From contig JAMPGO010000002.1 in assembly GCA_023663905.1 (NCBI GenBank), positions 62,001 through 126,000 on the forward strand: DNA of 64,000 nucleotides, in the 5' to 3' direction. Position numbers and translations under genes: made by a program. The stretch is from Ruminococcus flavefaciens (lineage in GTDB: Bacteria > Bacillota > Clostridia > Oscillospirales > Ruminococcaceae). Every line of letters starts with the position of its first letter. Position 1 is the stretch's first letter. The notes under the pieces are model-generated. The model worked only from the letters and a program-made list of their open reading frames with translations. It had not been told where the DNA came from and made no database searches. Shown here one piece after another: positions 40,640 through 49,655 of the stretch.

Positions 40640-42973
40640 TTATTTTTCAACAGGGAATTTGGTAATCAGACCTGCTCTCAACTGCATAATCGTCAGAGCG
40701 TCATTGCCTGTAACACCCTCAACTCCGTCGATGTCGGCATTGATTGCGCCCTGCTCGGAGAGAGCGTATTTGTCTCTGTTTCCGAGGTGCTGGATTATTG
40801 CGGCAGCGTCGGCAACGTCAACTTCTCCGTCCTCATTCGCATCGCCCCAGAGAATATCTCCGCCTGTGGTTTCGGACGGCTTCGTCGGGTCTGTTGTGGG
40901 CTTTGTAGACGGCTGTGACAAATCGGGAGTTGTGCCGTCGGGTTCAGTACCCCACACAAGAACATCATCAACATACATAGTGATGTGGTCGTTGAGCGAA
41001 TCAGGCTTCTTGAGGTCTGTTGCATCTTCAACACCTGCATATGACCAGTCGTTTGACGGGTCCCAAGCACCTGTTGTAGGCTTGCCGTCAACAGCGTCGG
41101 GAATTGAAACTCTGAACTGAACTTCGTCACGGTGTTCGCTCTGTCCTGTCGGCTGAATAGCTCTGCCGTCTGCGAATGCGATTTCAGCATAGTAGGTATT
41201 GCCTGTCGGGTCGCCTTCATAAAGGAAAGGTCCATCAACCGTTGCATAGCCCTGATTGCCTTCCTGATACTGCTGAGAACCGCACTTTATTGTAATATCA
41301 TTAACGGAAAGACCTGCTGCAAGCACTTCTGAAACATCGAAATAATATCTGTACTTGATATTTTCAGCAACTCTTGCAGGCCAGGCAGTATGGTTCATAG
41401 CCCAAGCCTTGATTTCCGTATAGCTGTTGCCCGAGCCATTGAGGACAGCCGCAACTTCCCATTCTGCCCACTTCGGAGTTTCAGCAGGCGGAAAATCAGC
41501 GAGAATAGTTCCGCCGTATTCGTCAACAAATGCACAGAGAGAAGCGGTAAATCCTGCATTGTAGTCGATTGCAACTTCTGAATACTCATACTGCGAAACG
41601 TTGTTTGTATATTCACCCGAGCTGTTCGGACCGCCTACAAGTGCGCCGTAAAGCGTGTGTGCATATTCAGTCTGCCAGCCCTCGTTGCTTGCTTCCTGTC
41701 CGAGGTCGTTCCAGTGGTCGTCGTGAATACCGGAAGCCGTTCTGTGGTGGAATGCGGTAGGCTGTTTGTCGCCCATACCGAGAATATAGCTCATCTCAAG
41801 ATTATTGTCGCCGAACGCATAGTTCATCTGACCCTTGCCCCACTCAGTATACTTCTTGATTTTTGCCTCATCGCCCTTGAAAATAGTATCGCAGGCAACT
41901 TCTGAAATCCACACGGTATTAGCCATATGACGGAGCGAACCCCAGTTCATAAGATAAGCAAGACCGTCGGGAGTGTACTGAACCTGTTTTCCGCCATAGC
42001 CGTCAATCCAGTAGTCAAGATGATGTGCAATGTGGTCTATCCATTCCTGCTTGCCTGTGTTGATAGCATAGAGAAGCGCAGCGCCCTGTGTTGTATCGTC
42101 CCAGCAGAATCCCCACGTATACTTCTTGTCCGTTGACTGGCTTTCGGTCGGGAACTGCGGAATATAATCGCTTTCGCACAAATCAAGGTATTTCTGGTCG
42201 CCTGTAGCCATATACATCCAGTTTGCGGCATACATCAGGTCGTCAACCCAGGTAGTTGTGGGATAGAACTGCTTCTGCACACCCTGGTCGTCATTGCTTC
42301 TTGTCTTATCGGCAAGCTCAAAGAGACTTTTAGCGTGTTCAAGGTACTCCTCAGCCTTTGCAGGGTCGGAATCCTTGAACATAATATAGCCCTCTGCAAG
42401 TGCGGCTGCGGAGAGTGCAACAGTTGTCGAGTCTGTAATCATATCATACGGACGTTCTTCGTCGTCGAACTTGAGCTTGTGCTTTCTCATATAGACTTCG
42501 GCACTGCACCACACAACGTGGTCATCGGAATCGCCGATAGTGCCAACAACGCTGTCGCCCTTATCACAGGCAAGAACGTAGTCAATTCCCCACTGCACAT
42601 TGTTTCTGTAGACATCGCCGAGACCTGCTTTTTCAATTGCGTCTTTATACTGGATATATCCCCACGCAAGAACAGAAGCAGTATAGGCATTTGTCAGTGT
42701 GAACTTGTAATGGTCGCCTGCATCGAACCAACCGCCGTCAACAACATCGGCAGGAGTGCCGTCCTCTTTCACCATTGAATCAGCTCGCCACGAAACAGAG
42801 TTCCATTCGGGCAGAATACCTGCCTGCTGAACCTCATAGAAGAACATAGACTTCTGGAGTGCCTCAGCATAATTATAGTCGCTGTCGGCTGCGTTTACGG
42901 CAGGAACTGCACTCAGCATAGTAGCTGACATTGCGATTGCAGACAAGCCTGCCATAATTTTTTTGAATTTCAT
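40640..42973 (-). CDS. Secreted GH9 endoglucanase, GH9-CBM3c-dockerin
   Basis: 777 aa. Signal peptide to Ala 28 (PAVNA). The GH9 domain (about 29-490) follows directly, with WFDAGDHYKF (Asp 84 and 87), FHHRTASG and YSEVAIDYNAGF (catalytic Glu). A CBM3c-like module (about 500-660) holds WEVAAVLNGSGNSYTEIKAW and is probably fused tightly to the catalytic face. A Pro/Thr linker and C-terminal dockerin (707-777) end the protein. This is the processive endoglucanase architecture, complementary to the neighbouring GH9. It has its own promoter; GAGGGGT precedes the ATG. Confidence 0.95.
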   Translation of the reverse strand: MKFKKIMAGLSAIAMSATMLSAVPAVNAADSDYNYAEALQKSMFFYEVQQAGILPEWNSVSWRADSMVKEDGTPADVVDGGWFDAGDHYKFTLTNAYTASVLAWGYIQYKDAIEKAGLGDVYRNNVQWGIDYVLACDKGDSVVGTIGDSDDHVVWCSAEVYMRKHKLKFDDEERPYDMITDSTTVALSAAALAEGYIMFKDSDPAKAEEYLEHAKSLFELADKTRSNDDQGVQKQFYPTTTWVDDLMYAANWMYMATGDQKYLDLCESDYIPQFPTESQSTDKKYTWGFCWDDTTQGAALLYAINTGKQEWIDHIAHHLDYWIDGYGGKQVQYTPDGLAYLMNWGSLRHMANTVWISEVACDTIFKGDEAKIKKYTEWGKGQMNYAFGDNNLEMSYILGMGDKQPTAFHHRTASGIHDDHWNDLGQEASNEGWQTEYAHTLYGALVGGPNSSGEYTNNVSQYEYSEVAIDYNAGFTASLCAFVDEYGGTILADFPPAETPKWAEWEVAAVLNGSGNSYTEIKAWAMNHTAWPARVAENIKYRYYFDVSEVLAAGLSVNDITIKCGSQQYQEGNQGYATVDGPFLYEGDPTGNTYYAEIAFADGRAIQPTGQSEHRDEVQFRVSIPDAVDGKPTTGAWDPSNDWSYAGVEDATDLKKPDSLNDHITMYVDDVLVWGTEPDGTTPDLSQPSTKPTTDPTKPSETTGGDILWGDANEDGEVDVADAAAIIQHLGNRDKYALSEQGAINADIDGVEGVTGNDALTIMQLRAGLITKFPVEK

Positions 42974-43021
42974 TGATATTACCCCTCTCGTTTACGGTAT
43001 TATACACCTTATTATAATCTA

Positions 43022-43050
43022 ACTATACACCATTTCCGCTGATTTGTCAA
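43022..43050 (-). promoter_or_regulatory. Promoter of the 777-aa GH9 gene
   Basis: Minus strand: TTGACA (43050-43045), a 17-base spacer, TATAGT (43027-43022). Begins 18 bases after the stop of the gene upstream, so the cellulase can be transcribed on its own. Confidence 0.8.
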
Positions 43051-43067
43051 GCAGAATTTTTTATTAT

Positions 43068-43691
43068 TCAGTTATAAAGCATTGCAATGCCGATACCTGC
43101 TATAATACAGATTATGCCGAACATCACTGCGGGACTGACTGCTGTGAGATAATAGAATCCCCGACGTGGCTTTTTACCGCTTCGGGCATACTCCTCCGTA
43201 AGAAGATTCACCCTGTCCCATACTTCCTCGCCGAAAAGCATTGTACGTCTCCGTGCGTAATTCTCGCTGTCCGTTAAAAACAACTGCACAATCGGCGTAA
43301 AATCGGAATATCTTTTCAGATAGCCTGCTCCTGCATTAATATCCTTTACAGGTCTTTTGCCGTACTGATACACGTTCGAGGTGACAAGGCGCATACCCTC
43401 ATACAGATTATATTTCTCCGCAAACTGTTCAGGAAATTCCAGAAAAACAACCCCGTCCATTTCGTCTGAATATGCCGAAATAATCAGCGGTTTTACGGAA
43501 TACACAACCGCAGGCTGGGTATCGCCGTTCATCATATAGTCGTTTATGCGCTCGAAATTGCTGTTGTACGTCGCTTTTACCAGAAACGGTACTTTAATTA
43601 TACCATAAAGTACCTGTATGAATTTTTCCGCTGAAAGTCCCACATTTCCTGCATTTTCGGCAAAAGTTCCCGGGTCAACATAATTGCCCAT
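43068..43691 (-). CDS. Unknown tail-anchored protein
   Basis: 207 aa, not recognised. Residues 1-175 are soluble and mixed, with VLYGIIKVPFLVKATYNSNF and LEFPEQFAEKYNLYEGM; residues about 180-205 form a single C-terminal membrane helix (ending AGIGIAMLYN). The start is the ATG at 43691 with AGAGGTGA upstream. Lies 11 bases after the 231-aa gene, so the two form a small operon in front of the cellulases. Confidence 0.65.
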   Translation of the reverse strand: MGNYVDPGTFAENAGNVGLSAEKFIQVLYGIIKVPFLVKATYNSNFERINDYMMNGDTQPAVVYSVKPLIISAYSDEMDGVVFLEFPEQFAEKYNLYEGMRLVTSNVYQYGKRPVKDINAGAGYLKRYSDFTPIVQLFLTDSENYARRRTMLFGEEVWDRVNLLTEEYARSGKKPRRGFYYLTAVSPAVMFGIICIIAGIGIAMLYN

Positions 43692-43702
43692 AAGTATCAC
43701 CT

Positions 43703-44398
43703 CTAATCAGCAGTTTCTTCAAGATAGCAATACTGCATTTCAAGTATCTCGCCGTCTTTAAGCGTGACTTCGTTGTCATCTTCGTAATAGTGGTATGAGA
43801 AATCAATCTCGTCGTAGTCAATGCTGTCAATATCCTCGTGAACCGTCCACAAGGGCGGAAGATTTCTTTCATCAATCGGTATAACCTTGTAAGTACCCGC
43901 AGGAACATCCGTTCCGACCCTGAACATTCCCGAACGCTCAAAGGGATTGTTTTCGCCGTCAAACGTATCAAGCGAATATGCGTCGCACCAAGCCATATCA
44001 ATATAGCTGTATTTCTCAAGTTTTACAAATGACGAATACAGAAAATGCTTGCTTATTTCATTGGAATAGCCGTATACATCAAACCCTGCGTCGCCGTATG
44101 TATCATATATGCCGTTGTATACGAGAATATAGTAGCCCTCGGGAATTTCATAACCAACCTTGTAAGTTCCGTTCGGATAAAATCCCTCCGCAGTTTCTTC
44201 CGTCGTCGGCTCGGTCTGATAATAAGGCTCGGTAACAGGACGGGAAATCTCCGCACGTTCAGGTTCGGCAGTCCTGTTATGGGATTTAATAGTATCTATT
44301 GAAATAACAGGCATCATCATAAGCGCAAGAAAAGCGGTTGAGAGCGCCACAAATATTATTCCACCTGCTGACGGCGGTCTGTTCGTATTTCTGTCCAT
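43703..44398 (-). CDS. Unknown membrane-anchored protein with paired G-Y-x-V-G-x-x-I-P-x-G-x-Y motifs
   Basis: 231 aa. N-terminal membrane helix (about 13-34), a Thr/Glu/Pro linker (about 40-72), then two related motifs: NGTYKVGYEIPEGYYILV (about 75-92) and SGMFRVGTDVPAGTYKVIP (about 156-174). Such motifs recur in secreted Firmicutes proteins with small beta domains. The C-terminus is acidic. Function is unknown. GAAAGGAC lies before the ATG. Confidence 0.65.
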   Translation of the reverse strand: MDRNTNRPPSAGGIIFVALSTAFLALMMMPVISIDTIKSHNRTAEPERAEISRPVTEPYYQTEPTTEETAEGFYPNGTYKVGYEIPEGYYILVYNGIYDTYGDAGFDVYGYSNEISKHFLYSSFVKLEKYSYIDMAWCDAYSLDTFDGENNPFERSGMFRVGTDVPAGTYKVIPIDERNLPPLWTVHEDIDSIDYDEIDFSYHYYEDDNEVTLKDGEILEMQYCYLEETAD

Positions 44399-44416
44399 AG
44401 TATCTGTCCTTTCTTT

Positions 44417-44452
44417 AAAGAAAAAGGCTATACCTGAGAGGTACAGCCTTTT
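44417..44452 (-). terminator. Terminator of ispH-rpsA
   Basis: AAAAAGGCT-A-TACC pairs with GGTA-C-AGCCTTTT around TGAGA. Read leftward a T run (TTTTTC) follows. Confidence 0.85.
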
Positions 44453-44469
44453 ATAAGCATAATCAGAAA

Positions 44470-46422
44470 TTATTCAGCGTCACTGCCTTCGATTAAAGCA
44501 CGCATTGAAATGCTGATTCTCTTCTTAGCGGAATCAATGTCAATAATCTTTACATTAACAACATCGCCTACAGAAAGAATGTCGTTTACGTCATCAACCT
44601 TCTTGTCAGCAATCTGTGAAATGTGGATAAGACCGTCAATTCCGTCGATAATCTGAGCGAATGCACCGAACTTTGTGATAGATACGATAGTAGCCTCAGC
44701 AACATCTCCTACACTGTACTGTGAAGTGAAAACTTCCCACGGATTGTCCTCAGCCTTCTTGTAACCGAGAGAAATTCTGTTCTCGTCCTTGTTGAGGTCC
44801 TTGATGTAAACTTCGAGAGTATCGCCAACGCTTACAACCTCGCTCGGGTGCTTGATACGCTTCCAGGAAAGCTCAGAAATGTGAACCATTCCGTCAATAC
44901 CGCCGAGGTCAACGAATGCGCCGAAGCTTGTGATGGACTTAACCTTGCCCGAGTATGTCTTGCCTACTTCAGCGTCAGCCCAGAATGCGTTCTTAGCCTC
45001 TTCTCTCTTAGCAGACTCAACGGCTCTGATTGAACCTACAGCTCTCTTCTTACCGCCCTCGTCAACTTCGATAACCTTGAACTCAACCTTCTTGCCGTTG
45101 AGCTGTTCGAGGTCAGCGTCTCTCTGGAGACCTGTCTGTGAAGCAGGGATAAATACTCTAACACCGAGATAGTTAACGATAACGCCTCTGTTTACAGCAC
45201 GGCTTACCTTGCCCTCGAGAACAGTGCCGTCCTCTTTAGCCTTGACGATTGTATCATAGCCTGCAATTTCGTCAACTCTCTTCTTTGAGAGAGCAACAGT
45301 GCCGTCGCCGTCGTTTACCTTGATAACGATAAGCTCAATCTCATCGCCGACAGAAACGATGTCTGCGGGCTTCTTGGATGTATCGTCTGTAAGGTCTTCA
45401 AGCTTAACGTAGCCTGTCTGCTTGATTCCAAGGTCAACAGTAATCTCAGCGTTGTCAACGCTCATTACAATACCCTTGACTTTCTCTCCGTTATGTATTT
45501 TTTTGAACGACTGGTCGATAGCCTCGGCAAAATCGATATCCTCGTCCTGATTTGCAGTAAGATTAACATTTTCTGTCATAGTGGTTTGTACCTCCTTGAT
45601 TATATATGCCGGCGTTGAAGCCCCGGCAGTTATGCCGATTCTTCCGGCACAGGGCAGTTTCAAAGATGACAGCTCGTCCGAATTTTCTATGTGATACGTT
45701 TTGCAGTAACGACTGCACACCTCATAAAGCTTCACGGTGTTGGAGCTGTGCTTTCCGCCGACAACAAGCATAATATCAGAACTTTTAGCAAGTTCAGCCG
45801 CATCTGACTGTCTTGTGTCGGTTGCGTTGCATATTGTATCAAATATGACAATATCAGGGGCATTATCAGGAATCACCTTTAAACATTCTTCCCATTCTAT
45901 TATATTATACGTTGTTTGCGCAACAAATGCAAGCTTTTTTTGAAAAAAATCAGGATTTTTTTCAAAAACGTCCTTTAGCTCAAAACTGTCCTTAAAAACA
46001 ACGTAATTTTGTTCACAATGTCCAATAATACCCTGCACCTCGGGGTGATTGACATCGCCCGCAATAAAAATCATATAGCCGTCACGGGTTTTTCCGGCAA
46101 CGATTTTATGAATCTTTGAAACAAAAGGACAGGTTGCGTCAAGCATACGGTTTCCCTTTCCTGCAATCTGCGTGTATATATCCCTGCTCACACCGTGCGA
46201 ACGGATTACAACAGTCTCGTCGGGAAAAAGCTCGTCAACGGACTCGACAACCCTTGCACCTCTCGCCTTCATATCGTTCACAACGTCCTGATTATGAATT
46301 ATAGGACCGAGAGTTGCCACCCTTGTATTCTTCTCTAATTCATTATACACCATTTTTACGGCTCTGTCAACCCCAAAACAGAAACCTGCCGACTTTGCAA
46401 CAGTAACTTTATTCATATTCAT
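44470..46422 (-). CDS. ispH-rpsA: IspH (HMB-PP reductase) fused to ribosomal protein S1 repeats
   Basis: 650 aa. Residues 1-280 are IspH, the last MEP-pathway enzyme that makes IPP and DMAPP, with the three cluster Cys at 15 (AGFCFGV), 98 (DATCPFV) and 198 (TICNATD). Residues about 310-645 hold four S1 RNA-binding domains, e.g. ITSFGAFVDLGGIDGMVHIS and ITKFGAFAQIIDGIDGLIHIS. The fusion is known in clostridia and may be the only S1 protein. The ATG at 46422 overlaps plsC, but GGAG is better spaced for the ATG at 46416. Confidence 0.95.
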   Translation of the reverse strand: MNMNKVTVAKSAGFCFGVDRAVKMVYNELEKNTRVATLGPIIHNQDVVNDMKARGARVVESVDELFPDETVVIRSHGVSRDIYTQIAGKGNRMLDATCPFVSKIHKIVAGKTRDGYMIFIAGDVNHPEVQGIIGHCEQNYVVFKDSFELKDVFEKNPDFFQKKLAFVAQTTYNIIEWEECLKVIPDNAPDIVIFDTICNATDTRQSDAAELAKSSDIMLVVGGKHSSNTVKLYEVCSRYCKTYHIENSDELSSLKLPCAGRIGITAGASTPAYIIKEVQTTMTENVNLTANQDEDIDFAEAIDQSFKKIHNGEKVKGIVMSVDNAEITVDLGIKQTGYVKLEDLTDDTSKKPADIVSVGDEIELIVIKVNDGDGTVALSKKRVDEIAGYDTIVKAKEDGTVLEGKVSRAVNRGVIVNYLGVRVFIPASQTGLQRDADLEQLNGKKVEFKVIEVDEGGKKRAVGSIRAVESAKREEAKNAFWADAEVGKTYSGKVKSITSFGAFVDLGGIDGMVHISELSWKRIKHPSEVVSVGDTLEVYIKDLNKDENRISLGYKKAEDNPWEVFTSQYSVGDVAEATIVSITKFGAFAQIIDGIDGLIHISQIADKKVDDVNDILSVGDVVNVKIIDIDSAKKRISISMRALIEGSDAE

Positions 46423-47042
46423 TCTCCATTCTTGTTTGCCGTGCTGTCAGGCTCGCCCTCGACAAGCTGTTTTATATCAGCCATATAGCGGTTTTTGAGC
46501 TTGACAAGCTGTCTCGGATTCGGGTCGGACGGCTGGTCAATGTACTCGCTCGGGTCTATCGGCTCGCCGTATTTAACCGTAATTTTTGTGCGGAATTTCA
46601 GCTTTTCGCCGAAAACAATTCCGACAGGAATAATTTTTTTCTGCGATTTTGCCGATATTACAGCCGCTCCTGAATGCCCTCTGTGGACTTTGCCGTCCTT
46701 TGAGCGTGTACCTTCGGGGAAAATTATAAGGCTTCTGCCGTTCCTGAGCGCTTCTATGGCAGTATCAAGCACACCTGTATCGCCCTTGCCTCTTGCAACG
46801 GGAAACGCTCCGAGACTTCTTATCAGCCACGCAAAGAACTTGTTTTTAAACAGCTCCTCCTTAGCCATAAACGCAAACTTACCCTTTGCCCTGCAAGCTA
46901 TAAGCGGAGGGTCTGCGTTTGTCCTGTGGCTGGAAGCGTAAATAACAGGCTCGCCGTTCGGGATATTCTTTCTGCCCTCATAACGCACGCTGAATGCGAT
47001 TTTGAATGCGATAAAAACAATAACTTTTATAAGATAATACAT
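46419..47042 (-). CDS. plsC: 1-acyl-sn-glycerol-3-phosphate acyltransferase
   Basis: 207 aa. Adds the second acyl chain in phosphatidic acid synthesis at the membrane. HRTNADP is the catalytic HX4D (about residue 41), and FPEGTRS (about 117-123) the substrate motif. A short N-terminal hydrophobic helix is present. The ATG at 47042 is preferred over the adjacent GTG at 47045, as GGGAG is 8 bases away. Confidence 0.93.
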   Translation of the reverse strand: MYYLIKVIVFIAFKIAFSVRYEGRKNIPNGEPVIYASSHRTNADPPLIACRAKGKFAFMAKEELFKNKFFAWLIRSLGAFPVARGKGDTGVLDTAIEALRNGRSLIIFPEGTRSKDGKVHRGHSGAAVISAKSQKKIIPVGIVFGEKLKFRTKITVKYGEPIDPSEYIDQPSDPNPRQLVKLKNRYMADIKQLVEGEPDSTANKNGE

Positions 47043-47701
47043 CACGTTCTCTCCCTGATTATTTCTGTAATTCTCTCAACAGCCTGTTCAAGCGTGAGAT
47101 TTGTGGAATTAACAAGAACTGCGTCGTCCGCCTGTTTAAGCGGAGCTGTCTCCCTGTGCATATCCTGATAATCACGCTGGATTATATCCTTCAGTATCTC
47201 GTCATAAGTCGGGCAATCGGGCTTCTCCGCAAGCTCCTTGAAACGGCGGTTGGCACGCTCCTCAGCCGTAGCCGTGAGGTAAATTTTAACGTCGGCATTG
47301 GGCAGAACCACAGTGCCGATGTCTCTGCCGTCCATTATCACGTTATTTTCACGTGCAATCTTCTGCTGTAAGCCGAAAAGGTGCTTTCTTACCGCAGGGA
47401 TTGCAGAAGTCCTTGAAGCCGACATTGAAATCTCGGGAGTCCTGATAAGCCCTGAAACATCCCTGTCGCCAAGATACACACGCTGTGCGCCGTCCACGAA
47501 TTTAAGCGAAACATCGGCATTTTCAAGCGACTTTTCTATGTCCTCGTCTGCTATGCCGTTCTCCGTGAGATAAAGCGCAATCGTCCTGTATAATGCGCCT
47601 GTATCAACGTAAATATAGCCCATTTCAGCCGATACCATTTTCGCTATTGTACTCTTTCCTGCTCCGGCAGGACCGTCTATTGCAATATTTATTGTACTCA
47701 T
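47042..47701 (-). CDS. cmk: Cytidylate kinase
   Basis: 219 aa. Phosphorylates CMP and dCMP. P-loop IDGPAGAGKSTIAK (8-21), DTGALYRTIALYL (about 33-45) and MDGRDIGTVVLPNADVKIYL (about 121-140) are diagnostic. GGAGAG precedes the ATG. cmk-plsC-ispH is a conserved clostridial order. Confidence 0.96.
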   Translation of the reverse strand: MSTINIAIDGPAGAGKSTIAKMVSAEMGYIYVDTGALYRTIALYLTENGIADEDIEKSLENADVSLKFVDGAQRVYLGDRDVSGLIRTPEISMSASRTSAIPAVRKHLFGLQQKIARENNVIMDGRDIGTVVLPNADVKIYLTATAEERANRRFKELAEKPDCPTYDEILKDIIQRDYQDMHRETAPLKQADDAVLVNSTNLTLEQAVERITEIIRERT

Positions 47702-47704
47702 TTT

Positions 47705-48229
47705 TTACTCTCCTAACAATTTATTAACAGATATAACCAAATCAATCAGAACCGCTGTAACGGCAACGGCACTGAACCCGATACACACAGGCTTCGGCAG
47801 TTTTTCGCTCAGTTTTCCCGATATTCTGTGAAGCCCGAAAAAATATATCAGCGCAAACAAGCCGAATATCGCACTTGACAGCACGCTTGAACGGTCAAGT
47901 ATCGAACCCCACCACGTTCTGTATGTCCAGAACCGCTTGTGGAATATAAATTCCAGCAGATATGAAGCTCCAAGCTCGAATATTGTGGTTATTACCGCCG
48001 AAAACAGGAATATGTATAGCGGACTGCGCTTTTTTTCGCCCATTACCGCAAGCAACAGAAATGCTCCTACCGCATAAATCGGCACTATCGGCATATGTAA
48101 CATTCCTCTGTTATCGAAATAGCCCCACATAATCCATACGGTTATTACTTCATAAAGCCAGCCTATGAATCCTGCAACGATAAATTCAAAGACATAGCGG
48201 AATGCTGTTCCTGAAAAATCCTGCTTCAT
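47705..48229 (-). CDS. CmpB-type putative ABC transporter permease protein
   Basis: 174 aa, four to five membrane helices. The FIVAGFIGWLYEVI start and KRFWTYRTWWGS loop fit the putative type IV ABC transporter permease family (CmpB). The ATG at 48229 overlaps the upstream stop (ATGA) and is preferred to the in-frame GTG at 48244. No ATPase is encoded nearby, so the transport role is unproven. Confidence 0.75.
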   Translation of the reverse strand: MKQDFSGTAFRYVFEFIVAGFIGWLYEVITVWIMWGYFDNRGMLHMPIVPIYAVGAFLLLAVMGEKKRSPLYIFLFSAVITTIFELGASYLLEFIFHKRFWTYRTWWGSILDRSSVLSSAIFGLFALIYFFGLHRISGKLSEKLPKPVCIGFSAVAVTAVLIDLVISVNKLLGE

Positions 48230-49443
48230 AGGTACATTGCGCACGAATATGCCGTAGAAAAGGCGATTTGCAGATTGAATCCGCCTGTGTATGCGTCAAC
48301 GTCTATGACTTCGCCCGCAAAGAAAAGTCCGTTCACAAGCTTCGATTCCATAGTTTTGGGATTGATTTCCCTGACCGAAACGCCTCCGCTTGTTATGATT
48401 GCCTGTTCTATCGGACAGAATTTCGAGATTCTTACGGGAAAAGCCTTGATAAGCTCACCGAATTTACGGCGCTCCTCTCTGGTGATACTGTTTACCTTGC
48501 GCTCGGGCGAAATACCCGAAAGGCGCACAATCACGGGTATAAGCTTCGCAGGAAGAAGATTTCTTATGCCGTTTATGAAATCCCTGTTGAGATTTTCCGC
48601 AAAATCACGCTGTATTCTTGAATCAAGCTGTTCGGGCGACAGCGCAGGTTTAAGGTCGATAACAAACTTATAGCGGTTCTTCTGCATTTCCCTTATATGA
48701 CTGCTCGCACTAAGCACAAGCGGTCCGCTTACTCCGAAATGAGTGAACAGCATTTCGCCAAGCTCGCTGTAGATGACTTTTTCCCTGTCGTACAGCTTCA
48801 GGGTTACGTTGCGGAGCGATAATCCCATAAGTTCCGCACAGAATTTATCCTCCGAAACAATCGGCACAAGGCTTGGCTTAAGCTCAGTAACCGTATGCCC
48901 TGCGCTTTCCGCAAGCCTGTAGCCGTCGCCTGTTGAACCTGTCGTCGGGTACGATTTTCCTCCGCACGCTATAAGTACACTTTCGCTCCTGTATTCCCTG
49001 CCCTGTGCGATAACTCCGCAGACTGCGCCGTCCTCGATAATAAGCGATTCAACACGCTTGTGAATTATCCTGACATCAAGCCTTTTAAGTTCCATAGCAA
49101 GTGCGTCGGCAATATCATCCGCCCTGTCGCTCACAGGGAAAACTCTGTTGCCACGCTCCGTTTTCAGCGGTACTCCGAGTTCCTCAAAGAAATTCATAGT
49201 ATCCTCCGCCGAAAACATCGAAAATGCGCTGTACATAAAACGGCTGTTTACAGGGATATTCTTCATATGCTCCTCAACAGGCGAATTATTTGTGACGTTG
49301 CACCTTCCCTTGCCTGTGATACGCAGTTTTCTGCCGATTTTCTCGTTAGGCTCGAATATAGTCACGCTCCTGCCGTATCTTGCGGAAAAAATCCCTGCCA
49401 TACAACCTGACGCACCTGCTCCGATTATTATAACATCCGTCAT
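48226..49443 (-). CDS. BaiN/HI0933-family flavoprotein
   Basis: 405 aa. N-terminal FAD-binding GXGXXG (IIIGAGASGCMAG), then KIGRKLRITGKGRCNVTNN, the family signature. The C-terminal block GGVSVREINPKTMESK and FAGEVIDVDAYTGGFNLQ is also typical. Members are NAD(P)/FAD oxidoreductases; BaiN has been implicated in bile acid 7-dehydroxylation, but the role here, in a conserved housekeeping cluster, is unknown. Confidence 0.9.
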   Translation of the reverse strand: MTDVIIIGAGASGCMAGIFSARYGRSVTIFEPNEKIGRKLRITGKGRCNVTNNSPVEEHMKNIPVNSRFMYSAFSMFSAEDTMNFFEELGVPLKTERGNRVFPVSDRADDIADALAMELKRLDVRIIHKRVESLIIEDGAVCGVIAQGREYRSESVLIACGGKSYPTTGSTGDGYRLAESAGHTVTELKPSLVPIVSEDKFCAELMGLSLRNVTLKLYDREKVIYSELGEMLFTHFGVSGPLVLSASSHIREMQKNRYKFVIDLKPALSPEQLDSRIQRDFAENLNRDFINGIRNLLPAKLIPVIVRLSGISPERKVNSITREERRKFGELIKAFPVRISKFCPIEQAIITSGGVSVREINPKTMESKLVNGLFFAGEVIDVDAYTGGFNLQIAFSTAYSCAMYL

Positions 49444-49655
49444 TCCGCACCTCCTGTCAGTCTGCGGAAACGTTCCGCCATAGCCCTGCGCCGTTCCGCT
49501 GTCGCCTGTCCGTCAATGATATAGCCGTTGTCCGTCAGCATTATAACATCGCCCTCCGCTGTGTTTTCGGGAAGCAAATTCCTTGAAATATCAAGCATAC
49601 CGCCGTCCGTTTCGGCAACAGCAATATCGCCCTCGAATCTGTCTATTATAATCAT
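49440..49655 (-). CDS. DUF3006 family protein
   Basis: 71 aa. MIIIDRFEGDIAVAE and the LLPENTAEGDVI stretch fit DUF3006, a small beta-rich family often encoded beside ComEC-like MBL proteins, as here. Overlaps both neighbours by 4 bases, so it is translated together with them. Function unknown. Confidence 0.85.
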   Translation of the reverse strand: MIIIDRFEGDIAVAETDGGMLDISRNLLPENTAEGDVIMLTDNGYIIDGQATAERRRAMAERFRRLTGGAE

